A DNA stretch of 64,000 bases. It comes from Mycolicibacterium rhodesiae (GTDB taxonomy: Bacteria; Actinomycetota; Actinomycetes; Mycobacteriales; Mycobacteriaceae). Location of the stretch: NCBI RefSeq assembly GCF_002086695.1, contig NZ_MVIH01000003.1, positions 248,001 through 312,000 on the forward strand, given 5' to 3'. How positions within the stretch are numbered: position 1 is the first letter of the stretch; the number at the start of each line of letters is the position of its first letter. Positions 57,282-64,000 of this stretch are shown one piece after another. A program made the translations under genes and the position numbers. Under the pieces are notes generated by a model. It was not told where the DNA came from, searched no databases, and worked only from the letters and a program-made list of their open reading frames with translations.

Positions 57282-58577
57282 ATGCGTACCGTCGCCCTTT
57301 CGTCCCGCGATCCGCTCCGCACTTCTGCGCATGACGCGGCCCGCCTGCATCCGCTACGGACCCGCCACCACATCGTGGCCCCGTCGCTGCGGATCCCCGA
57401 CGGGGCTGCCGCGTCGGTCTTCGCGGCCGTCCGCCAGCGTGGCGCCGTCGGCCGCGATGTGATCGCCCAGGTCACCAACCTGTCGATCGCCACGGTGAAC
57501 CGCCAGGTCACCGCCCTGCTGGATGCCGGGATCCTGCGTGAGCGGGCCGATTTGGCCGTGTCGGGCGCGATCGGCCGCCCGCGGGTTCCGGTCGAGGTCC
57601 ACCACGAGCCGTTCCTGACCCTCGGCATCCACATCGGCGCGCGAACCACGAACATCGTCGCGACCGACTTGCTCGGCCGCACCCTCGACGCGGTTGAGAC
57701 ACCGACGCCGCGCGGCGGTCAGGCCGCCGCGCTGGCGTCGTTGGCCGGCAGCGCCCGTCGCTATCTGAGCCGCTGGCATCGCCGGCGTCCGCTGTGGATC
57801 GGCGTGGCGATCGGTGGTGTGGTCGACAGCGGAACGGGCCACGTCGACCACGGCCGACTGGGTTGGACACAAGCCCCCGTCGGACCGGTGCTGGCCGAGG
57901 CATTGGGTCTGCCGGTGTCGGTGGCATCCCATGTGGATGCGATGGCAGGTGCCGAACTCCTGCTCGGGCTGCGTCGTCAGCCTGCTCCGGCGTCGAGCAG
58001 CCTGTACGTCTACGCCCGTGAGACGGTCGGCTTCGCGCTGGTGATCGGCGGCCGGGTGCACAGCCCGATCAGCGGTCCAGGCACCATTGCCGCCCTGCCG
58101 GTGACCTCCGAATCGCTTGGCGGCAGTGGACAATTGGAATCAACGGTCAGCGACGAGGCGGTGCTGGCCGCGGCCCGTAAGCGTGGCATCCTGCCGGGCT
58201 CCGGACCGGTCGCGTCGATGACCACGCTGTTGCGCACCGCCCGCCAGGGCGACACACCGGCCGCGATCGGCGCCCGGGAACTGCTGGCCGAGCGGGCCCG
58301 CGTTCTGGGCGGGGCGGTGGCGTTGCTGCGCGACATGCTCAACCCCGACGACCTGGTGGTCGGCGGCCAGGCCTTCACCGAATACCCCGAGGGCATGGCG
58401 CTGGTCGAGGCCGCGTTCGCCGAGCGGTCGGTGCTGCCGGGCCGCGGTATCCGGGTGACCGCGTTCGGCAACCGGGTGCAGGACGCCGGCGCCGGGATCG
58501 TCTCACTGGGCGGGCTGTACGCCGACCCGATCGGTGCGCTGAGACGGGCGCAGAACCGTCGCGAAGCAGCGGTGTAA
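57282..58577 (+). CDS. ROK family transcriptional regulator (Rv0485-like)
   Basis: 431 residues, ATG 57282 with GAGAAGG upstream. Winged helix at ~50-95 ([21 protein letters not shown]), then a ROK (repressor/ORF/kinase) domain: [34 protein letters not shown], and a C-terminal SLGGLY region. The CxCGxxGC zinc motif of classical ROK repressors is not seen. Rv0485 of M. tuberculosis regulates pe13/ppe18. It precedes mshA by 10 bases. Confidence 0.9.
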   Translation: MRTVALSSRDPLRTSAHDAARLHPLRTRHHIVAPSLRIPDGAAASVFAAVRQRGAVGRDVIAQVTNLSIATVNRQVTALLDAGILRERADLAVSGAIGRPRVPVEVHHEPFLTLGIHIGARTTNIVATDLLGRTLDAVETPTPRGGQAAALASLAGSARRYLSRWHRRRPLWIGVAIGGVVDSGTGHVDHGRLGWTQAPVGPVLAEALGLPVSVASHVDAMAGAELLLGLRRQPAPASSSLYVYARETVGFALVIGGRVHSPISGPGTIAALPVTSESLGGSGQLESTVSDEAVLAAARKRGILPGSGPVASMTTLLRTARQGDTPAAIGARELLAERARVLGGAVALLRDMLNPDDLVVGGQAFTEYPEGMALVEAAFAERSVLPGRGIRVTAFGNRVQDAGAGIVSLGGLYADPIGALRRAQNRREAAV

Positions 58578-58587
58578 AGATGGAGGC

Positions 58588-59925
58588 GTGCGGCACGCCC
58601 GGGAACTGAGCGACAGTTCGACCGATTCGTTGCCGCGGCGCGTCGCGGTGTTGTCGGTGCACACCTCCCCACTGGCACAGCCTGGGACCGGGGACGCCGG
58701 CGGGATGAACGTCTACGTGCTGCAGACCGCGCTGCAGATGGCCCGGCGTGGGGTGGAGGTGGAGATCTTCACCCGGGCGACCTCGTCGTCGGATCAGCCG
58801 CTGGTCCGGGTGGCGCCCGGGGTTCTGGTGCGCAATGTCGTGGCGGGGCCCTTCGAGGGGCTCGACAAGTACGACCTGCCCACTCAGCTGTGTGCGTTCA
58901 CCGCCGGAGTGCTGCGCGCCGAAGCCAACCACGAGCCCGGCTACTACGACATCGTGCATTCGCATTACTGGCTCTCCGGCCAGGTCGGCTGGCTGGCCCG
59001 CGACCGGTGGGCGGTGCCGCTGGTACATACCGCCCACACGCTGGCCGCGGTGAAGAACGCCGCATTGGCCGACGGTGACGCGCCCGAGCCACCGCTGCGC
59101 GCGGTGGGTGAACAACAAGTGGTCGACGAGGCCGACCGGCTGGTCGTCAACACCGAAGATGAAGCGCACCAACTCATTTCGCTGCACAATGCCGATCCCC
59201 GGCGGATCGATGTGGTGTACCCGGGCGTCGACCTGGACACCTTCACTCCCGGGGACCGGCGCACCGCGCGGGCAGCGCTCGGCCTGCCCGACGGCGAGCG
59301 CGTGGTCGCCTTCGTCGGGCGCATCCAGCCGCTCAAGGCACCCGATGTGCTGCTGCGGGCCGCCGCCCGACTCCCCGGCGTGCGGGTGCTGGTGGCCGGC
59401 GGCCCGTCCGGCAGCGGCCTGGCCGCACCCGATGTGTTGGTGGGTCTTGCCGCCGAACTGGGTATCGCAGACCGGGTGACCTTCCTTCCGCCCCAGTCGC
59501 GCGAGCAACTGGTGAACGTCTACCGCGCCGCCGATCTGGTCGCCGTGCCGAGCTATTCCGAGTCCTTCGGCCTGGTCGCCGTGGAGGCGCAGGCGTGCGG
59601 TACTCCGGTGGTCGCCGCCGCGGTCGGCGGGTTGCCGGTGGCGGTGGCGGACGGAGTCAGCGGCGCGCTGGTCAACGGCCACGAGCCCGGCCAGTGGGCC
59701 GACGCCATCGCCGCGCTGCTGGCCCGCGACTCCGACGACCTGAGCCGAGCGGCCGTCGCGCATGCGCAGGGGTTCTCCTGGGCGCACACCGTCGACGGGC
59801 TGCTGACCAGCTACGGCCATGCGATCGACGACTACGCCAGCGCCCGGCACCGCCGTGCGGCCGGTGACGCGCTGGCCAAGCGCAACGGGCGGCGCTGGTC
59901 GATGCGGCGCGGTGTGCGGTTATGA
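58588..59925 (+). CDS. mshA: D-inositol-3-phosphate glycosyltransferase MshA
   Basis: 445 residues from GTG. GT4 family: [17 protein letters not shown] (UDP-sugar site near the N-terminus), [22 protein letters not shown] and [18 protein letters not shown] (the E-x7-E motif). It transfers GlcNAc from UDP-GlcNAc to 1L-myo-inositol 1-phosphate, the first step of mycothiol synthesis. Overlaps the next gene by 4 bases (ATGA). Matches Rv0486. Confidence 0.96.
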   Translation: MRHARELSDSSTDSLPRRVAVLSVHTSPLAQPGTGDAGGMNVYVLQTALQMARRGVEVEIFTRATSSSDQPLVRVAPGVLVRNVVAGPFEGLDKYDLPTQLCAFTAGVLRAEANHEPGYYDIVHSHYWLSGQVGWLARDRWAVPLVHTAHTLAAVKNAALADGDAPEPPLRAVGEQQVVDEADRLVVNTEDEAHQLISLHNADPRRIDVVYPGVDLDTFTPGDRRTARAALGLPDGERVVAFVGRIQPLKAPDVLLRAAARLPGVRVLVAGGPSGSGLAAPDVLVGLAAELGIADRVTFLPPQSREQLVNVYRAADLVAVPSYSESFGLVAVEAQACGTPVVAAAVGGLPVAVADGVSGALVNGHEPGQWADAIAALLARDSDDLSRAAVAHAQGFSWAHTVDGLLTSYGHAIDDYASARHRRAAGDALAKRNGRRWSMRRGVRL

Positions 59926-60443
59926 GTCAAGCCGACGTCCATCAGATCATCGAAAAGGCGCTGGATGAGCACGGGCTGGTCTACACCCGCCACGAAGGTG
60001 CCCACGGCGGGCTGCCGGGACTGATCGTCGAACTGCCGGGGGAGCGCAAGCTCAAGACCAACACCCTGCTGAGCGTCGGTGAGCATTCGGTGCGCGTCGA
60101 GGCGTTCGTCTGCCGTCAGCCCGATGAAAACCACCAGGGCGTCTACCGGTTCCTGCTGAAGCGCAACCGCCGGCTCTACGGGGTGGCCTACACACTGGAC
60201 AACACCGGCGACATCTATCTGATCGGGCGGATGGCGCTGGAGTCGGTGACCGCCGACGAGCTGGACCGGGTGCTCGGCCAGGTGCTCGAAGCCGTCGACA
60301 CCGACTTCAACACGTTGCTGGAACTGGGCTTCAAGTCGTCGATCCAGAAGGAGTGGGCGTGGCGGGTGTCGCGCGGCGAATCGCTGAAGAATCTCGCGGC
60401 CTTCGAGCACCTCATCGACGAGGACGACTCATCGGCGTCATGA
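59922..60443 (+). CDS. YbjN domain-containing protein (Rv0487-like)
   Basis: 173 residues, ATG overlapping the mshA stop. The YbjN fold is visible in [17 protein letters not shown] and [20 protein letters not shown], with a second half ([20 protein letters not shown]). These proteins resemble type III secretion chaperones; the role here is unknown. Ends 12 bases before gpm1, so it is cotranscribed with mshA and probably gpm1. No Rv0488-like LysE transporter lies between, unlike M. tuberculosis. Confidence 0.86.
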   Translation: MSQADVHQIIEKALDEHGLVYTRHEGAHGGLPGLIVELPGERKLKTNTLLSVGEHSVRVEAFVCRQPDENHQGVYRFLLKRNRRLYGVAYTLDNTGDIYLIGRMALESVTADELDRVLGQVLEAVDTDFNTLLELGFKSSIQKEWAWRVSRGESLKNLAAFEHLIDEDDSSAS

Positions 60444-60455
60444 GAGGATTCCGGC

Positions 60456-61202
60456 ATGGCTGACTCCACACTGATCCTGCTGCGGCACGGCGAAAGCGAA
60501 TGGAACGCGCTGAACCTGTTCACCGGCTGGGTGGACGTCGATCTCACCGACAAGGGCCGCGCTGAGGCGGTGCGCGGCGGCAAGTTGATGGCCGAGCAGG
60601 GGCTGTTGCCCGACGTGCTGTACACCTCGCTGCTGCGCCGCGCGATCACCACCGCCCACCTGGCGCTGGATGCCGCCGACCGGTTGTGGATCCCGGTGAC
60701 CCGCAACTGGCGGCTCAACGAGCGGCATTACGGGGCGCTGCAAGGGCTCGACAAGGCCGAGACCAAGGAAAAATACGGCGAGGAACAGTTCATGCTGTGG
60801 CGGCGCAGCTACGACACCCCGCCGCCGCCCATCGAGAAGGGCAGCAAGTACAGCCAGGACGCCGACCCGCGCTACGCCGACATCGACGGCGGCCCGCTGA
60901 CCGAATGCCTTGCCGACGTCGTGGCCCGCTTCGTCCCGTACTTCACCGAGACGATCGTTCCGGATCTGCAAGCAGGCAAGACGGTGCTGATGGTGGCGCA
61001 CGGCAACTCGCTGCGGGCCCTGGTGAAGTACCTGGACAACATGTCCGACGCCGACGTCGTTGGCCTGAACATCCCGACCGGCATTCCGCTGCGCTACGAC
61101 CTGGACGCCGATCTGAAGCCGCGGGTGCCGGGCGGCACCTACCTGGATCCCGACGCGGCCGCCGCCGGTGCAGCCGCGGTCGCCAGCCAGGGCGCCAAGT
61201 AA
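60456..61202 (+). CDS. gpm1: 2,3-bisphosphoglycerate-dependent phosphoglycerate mutase
   Basis: 248 residues. The phosphohistidine motif is [18 protein letters not shown] (catalytic His in RHG), the second active-site His is in [14 protein letters not shown], and [11 protein letters not shown] is the family's lid. It interconverts 3- and 2-phosphoglycerate in glycolysis. Followed by the senX3 promoter region. Confidence 0.96.
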   Translation: MADSTLILLRHGESEWNALNLFTGWVDVDLTDKGRAEAVRGGKLMAEQGLLPDVLYTSLLRRAITTAHLALDAADRLWIPVTRNWRLNERHYGALQGLDKAETKEKYGEEQFMLWRRSYDTPPPPIEKGSKYSQDADPRYADIDGGPLTECLADVVARFVPYFTETIVPDLQAGKTVLMVAHGNSLRALVKYLDNMSDADVVGLNIPTGIPLRYDLDADLKPRVPGGTYLDPDAAAAGAAAVASQGAK

Positions 61203-61209
61203 CTCCGGT

Positions 61210-61227
61210 GTTCACCCCGGGTTTGGC
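61210..61227. promoter_or_regulatory. PHO-box-like direct repeat (candidate RegX3 site)
   Basis: GTTCACC-N4-GTTTGGC: two 7-base units 11 bp apart, the arrangement of actinobacterial PHO boxes (GTTCACC repeats) bound by PhoP/RegX3. A third partial GTTCACC occurs at 61310-61316. Located 109-126 bases upstream of senX3, consistent with autoregulation under phosphate limitation. Confidence 0.55.
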
Positions 61228-61274
61228 AAACGCCGGGTAAACGGGGGCGGAATACATGCGCGCTGAGAGTGTGA

Positions 61275-61296
61275 CGTGCACCGATTTGGCTGCACG
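61275..61296. promoter_or_regulatory. CGTGCA-N10-TGCACG inverted repeat upstream of senX3
   Basis: A perfect 6-bp inverted repeat with a 10-base spacer, in the gpm1-senX3 gap. It could be a weak hairpin for gpm1 or an operator. No T run. Confidence 0.35.
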
Positions 61297-61323
61297 CTGC
61301 TGGGATGACGTTCACCGGATGCG

Positions 61324-61329
61324 TACGAT
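61324..61329 (+). promoter_or_regulatory. -10 box of a probably leaderless senX3 transcript
   Basis: TACGAT (TANNNT) ends 6 bases before the senX3 GTG at 61336, so transcription would begin at the start codon. Confidence 0.4.
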
Positions 61330-61335
61330 TTTCCT

Positions 61336-62541
61336 GTGAGTGTTGGCTCGGTGGTAGTACTGGCCACCGCCGCGGCGCTGGTAGCGCTTGCTTGCGGACT
61401 CGGGATCGGGGCCGCACTCACCCCACGGATCATGGAGCGCCGGCAGCGCCGCGCGATCACCGAGGCCGGCATCACGGTGTCGCAGATGCTGCAGCACGTC
61501 GTATCGCTGGCGCCGATCGGGATGGTGGTCGTCGACTCCCATCGCGACGTGGTGTTCATCAACGACCGCGCCACCGAACTCGGCATCGTGCGGGACCGCC
61601 AGCTCGACGAGCGGGCCTGGACGGCCGCCCAAAGCGTGTTGGCGACCGGTGAGGGCGTCGAGGTCGACCTGTCCCAGCCGCAGCGTGCGTCAGCCGGCCG
61701 CTCGGGGCTGTCGGTACGCGGGCACGTTCGGCTGTTGAGCAAGCAGGATCCCCGCTTCGTCGTGGTCTACGTCGACGACCAGTCCGAGCAGGCCCGCATG
61801 GAGGCCAGTCGGCGTGACTTCGTGGCCAACGTCAGCCACGAACTCAAGACCCCGGTGGCCGCGATGGGTGTGCTGGCCGAGGCGCTGCTGGAGTCGGGCG
61901 ACGACGCCGAGACCGTGCGCCATTTCGGCCAGAAGATCCTCACCGAGTCTCAGCGGCTGGCCAACATGGTCCGCGAGCTGATCGAACTGTCCCGACTGCA
62001 GGGTGCCGAGCCGCTTCCCGACCTTGACAGCGTTGACGTGGATTCGGTTGTCAGCGAAGCGATTTCGCGGCACAAGGTAGCCGCTGACAATGCCGACATC
62101 TCGGTGACAACCGACGCGCCGAGTGGGTTCCGGGTGTTGGGCGACCAGTCGCTGTTGGTCACCGCACTGGCCAACCTGATCTCCAATGCGATCGCCTACT
62201 CACCGGACGGATCGAAGGTGTCGATCAGTCGCCGCCGTCGCGGCGACAACATCGAGATCGCCGTCACCGACCGGGGTATCGGGATCGCCCGCGCCGATCA
62301 GGAGCGGGTGTTCGAACGCTTCTTCCGGGTCGATAAGGCCCGCTCGCGGGCCACCGGCGGAACCGGCCTCGGGCTGGCCATCGTCAAACACGTGGCGGCC
62401 AATCACAACGGCAGCATCCGGCTGTGGAGCCAGCCGGGCACCGGCTCGACGTTCACCCTGTCCATTCCCGCCTATCCACATACCGATGACGACGAACCGG
62501 CCGACCTGTCGGCCATTGACGAGGAGGCACTACGCCAATGA
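61336..62541 (+). CDS. senX3: Sensor histidine kinase SenX3
   Basis: 401 residues from GTG. One N-terminal transmembrane helix ([20 protein letters not shown]), a PAS-like region (~45-150), the H-box H168 in [14 protein letters not shown], and N-, G1- and G2-boxes ([42 protein letters not shown]). With RegX3 it senses phosphate limitation through the Pst/PhoU system. The stop overlaps the regX3 start by 4 bases, whereas M. tuberculosis has MIRU repeats between the genes. Confidence 0.95.
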   Translation: MSVGSVVVLATAAALVALACGLGIGAALTPRIMERRQRRAITEAGITVSQMLQHVVSLAPIGMVVVDSHRDVVFINDRATELGIVRDRQLDERAWTAAQSVLATGEGVEVDLSQPQRASAGRSGLSVRGHVRLLSKQDPRFVVVYVDDQSEQARMEASRRDFVANVSHELKTPVAAMGVLAEALLESGDDAETVRHFGQKILTESQRLANMVRELIELSRLQGAEPLPDLDSVDVDSVVSEAISRHKVAADNADISVTTDAPSGFRVLGDQSLLVTALANLISNAIAYSPDGSKVSISRRRRGDNIEIAVTDRGIGIARADQERVFERFFRVDKARSRATGGTGLGLAIVKHVAANHNGSIRLWSQPGTGSTFTLSIPAYPHTDDDEPADLSAIDEEALRQ

Positions 62542-63224
62542 CCAACGTGTTGATCGTGGAGGACGAAGAATCGCTGGCCGACCCGCTGGCTTTCCTGCTG
62601 CGCAAGGAAGGGTTCGAGGCCACCGTGGTCGGCGACGGCCCGTCCGCGCTGGCCGAATTCGACCGGTCGGGGGCCGACATCGTGCTGCTCGATCTGATGC
62701 TGCCGGGCATGACCGGCACCGATGTGTGTAAGCAGCTGCGGGCCCGCTCCAGCGTGCCGGTGATCATGGTGACCGCGCGCGACAGCGAGATCGACAAGGT
62801 CGTCGGCCTGGAACTTGGCGCCGACGATTACGTGACCAAGCCGTACTCGGCCCGCGAACTGATCGCCCGCATCCGGGCGGTGCTGCGCCGCGGCAGCGAC
62901 ACCGAGGATTCCGGCATCGGCGATGCGATCCTGGAGGCCGGCCCGGTCCGGATGGATGTCGAACGCCACGTCGTGACCGTCGCCGGCGAACCGATCACCT
63001 TGCCGCTCAAGGAATTCGACCTTCTCGAGTACCTGATGCGTAACAGCGGACGGGTCCTCACCCGCGGTCAGCTGATCGACCGGGTCTGGGGTGCGGACTA
63101 CGTGGGGGATACCAAGACCCTCGACGTCCACGTCAAGCGTCTGCGCTCGAAGATCGAAGGCGACCCCGCCAACCCGGTGCATCTGGTCACCGTGCGCGGT
63201 TTGGGCTACAAGCTGGAAGGCTAG
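62538..63224 (+). CDS. regX3: Response regulator RegX3
   Basis: 228 residues. The receiver domain has the acidic pair E8-D9, phosphoacceptor D52 in [10 protein letters not shown], and the conserved Lys in TKPYS. The C-terminal OmpR/PhoB winged helix ([35 protein letters not shown]) binds PHO-type sites. It activates phosphate-starvation genes and affects ESX-5 activity in M. tuberculosis. Confidence 0.96.
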   Translation: MTNVLIVEDEESLADPLAFLLRKEGFEATVVGDGPSALAEFDRSGADIVLLDLMLPGMTGTDVCKQLRARSSVPVIMVTARDSEIDKVVGLELGADDYVTKPYSARELIARIRAVLRRGSDTEDSGIGDAILEAGPVRMDVERHVVTVAGEPITLPLKEFDLLEYLMRNSGRVLTRGQLIDRVWGADYVGDTKTLDVHVKRLRSKIEGDPANPVHLVTVRGLGYKLEG

Positions 63225-63241
63225 TTGCCGGGCGGGTGGGC

Positions 63242-64000
63242 CTAGTAGGCCCCTTCGCCGCTCAGGACGGTCTTGATGGTCTTGGCGATGATTACCAGAT
63301 CGCGGATGGGCGACCAGTTTTCGATGTAACTGAGATCGAGGCGGACGGCATCCTCGAGCGGAAGGTCCGACCGTCCGCTGACCTGCCAGAGCCCGGTCAG
63401 GCCGGGCTTCACCGTCAGGCGCCTACGGACCAGGTCGTCGTATGAGTCGACCTCGCGGCGCACCTGCGGGCGCGGCCCCACCACGCTCATATCGCCGCGC
63501 AGCACGTTGATGAACTGCGGAAGTTCATCGATGCTGTATTTGCGAATGACCTTGCCCACCTGGGTGATCCGCGGGTCGTTCTTGTCTTTCCAGAACACCG
63601 GGTCGCCACCGGCGGCGGCGATCATCGCCGGCGCTTCTGTGTCTGCGCCGTCGACCATGCTGCGGAACTTCAGCATCTTGAATGTGGTGCCCTTGAATCC
63701 GATTCGCTCGGAGGCGTAGAACACCGGCCCGGGTCCGGACAGTCGCACCGCCAGCGCGGCGAGTAAGAACACCGGCGCCATGACCGCCATCGCGGCCAGG
63801 GTGAACACGACGTCGAACAACCGCTTGGCCGCAGAGTTGGCGCCGTCGTACTGCGGCTTGGTCACTTCGAACATCGCCATGCCGGCGACGGGTCGGCTGT
63901 GCAGCCGATCTTCGGCGATATCCACCAGTCCGGGGGCGATCATCAGGTCTACACCCAGCGAGTCGAGTTCCCAGATCAGCCGGCGGATCTCGGTCGGATG
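63242..64000 (-). CDS. Sugar-phosphate transferase (WbaP/WcaJ-type), N-terminus outside window
   Basis: At least 252 residues visible; the reading frame is open through 64000, so the start lies beyond the edge. The C-terminal bacterial sugar transferase domain is complete: KRLFDVVFTLAAMAVMAPVF (membrane re-entrant helix), KMLKFRSMV, SIDELPQFINVLRGDMSVVG, GPRPQ, and KPGLTGLWQVSGRSDL. It transfers a sugar phosphate to polyprenyl phosphate to begin an exopolysaccharide or envelope glycan. The visible N-terminal part likely belongs to the CoA-binding-like cytoplasmic domain. Not present at this position next to Rv0491. Confidence 0.9.
   Translation of the reverse strand, partial: HPTEIRRLIWELDSLGVDLMIAPGLVDIAEDRLHSRPVAGMAMFEVTKPQYDGANSAAKRLFDVVFTLAAMAVMAPVFLLAALAVRLSGPGPVFYASERIGFKGTTFKMLKFRSMVDGADTEAPAMIAAAGGDPVFWKDKNDPRITQVGKVIRKYSIDELPQFINVLRGDMSVVGPRPQVRREVDSYDDLVRRRLTVKPGLTGLWQVSGRSDLPLEDAVRLDLSYIENWSPIRDLVIIAKTIKTVLSGEGAY

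Overview
The window is a GC-rich mycobacterial chromosome segment, most likely from a fast-growing environmental species (Mycolicibacterium type). The evidence is a groEL2/hsp65 gene with tandem CIRCE operators, mycothiol and mycolic-acid genes (mshA, umaA, a madR-like regulator), hbhA, ramB/icl1 and senX3-regX3. From 1 to 709 and again from about 21.3 kb to 63.2 kb the gene order follows, from memory, that of M. tuberculosis Rv0439c to Rv0491. I see no rRNA, tRNA, CRISPR array, insertion sequence or prophage. Genes are tightly packed, and no gene-free stretch exceeds 300 bases.

Layout. (1) 1-8.1 kb: the start-proximal part of an SDR oxidoreductase with a divergent TetR regulator and an operator between them; a 1587-residue secreted mosaic protein; then groEL2 with two HrcA/CIRCE operators and a strong terminator. 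(2) 8.1-18 kb, accessory: a DUF559 nuclease-like gene bracketed by two copies of a 62-bp palindromic repeat, a PPOX-fold flavoprotein, an SDR, a secreted beta-propeller-like protein, a CMD-family protein, an N-acyl-D-amino-acid deacylase, VOC and DinB-like proteins, a PAP2 phosphatase, polyphosphate kinase 2 and a membrane protein. (3) 18.0-21.2 kb: a lower-GC, four-gene minus-strand cassette that looks like a type VII secretion-linked polymorphic effector module: an EspC-like small protein, a 500-residue protein ending in a glycine-zipper hydrophobic domain, and two tandem paralogous polytopic membrane proteins. It is the strongest candidate here for a poorly described system. (4) 21.3-31.7 kb: a prolyl oligopeptidase, two FAD monooxygenases, and a likely operon of butanediol dehydrogenase, acetoin reductase, GAF regulator, aldehyde dehydrogenase and DUF779 protein. 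(5) 31.8-41.9 kb: lpd and small membrane proteins, then the acetate/fatty-acid module ramB, thioesterase, icl1, fadB2 and umaA, and a second PPK2. (6) 41.9-56.4 kb: cell-envelope genes (anchored secreted protein, DUF4344 metallopeptidase lipoprotein, madR, DUF445, hbhA and its HTH regulator), deoC, a DUF2993 protein, a nitrilase-family hydrolase, tandem DUF2505 proteins, murB and the L,D-transpeptidase lprQ. (7) 56.3-64 kb: an SDR; a 24-codon polycysteine leader peptide upstream of a ROK regulator and mshA; a YbjN-like protein; gpm1; a PHO-box-like repeat ahead of senX3-regX3; and the start of a sugar-phosphate transferase cut by the window end.

Themes. Several genes are probably controlled by sites visible in the DNA: CIRCE for groEL2, a TetR operator, candidate RamB boxes at ramB and icl1, an autorepression operator at the hbhA-linked HTH gene, a PHO box at senX3, and what looks like a cysteine-responsive attenuator for mycothiol synthesis. 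Two genes (PAP2 phosphatase and the Rv0477-like secreted protein) have a complete N-terminus only if a CTG start overlapping the preceding stop codon (CTGA) is used. All functions are read from sequence motifs and family memory; no searches were run.
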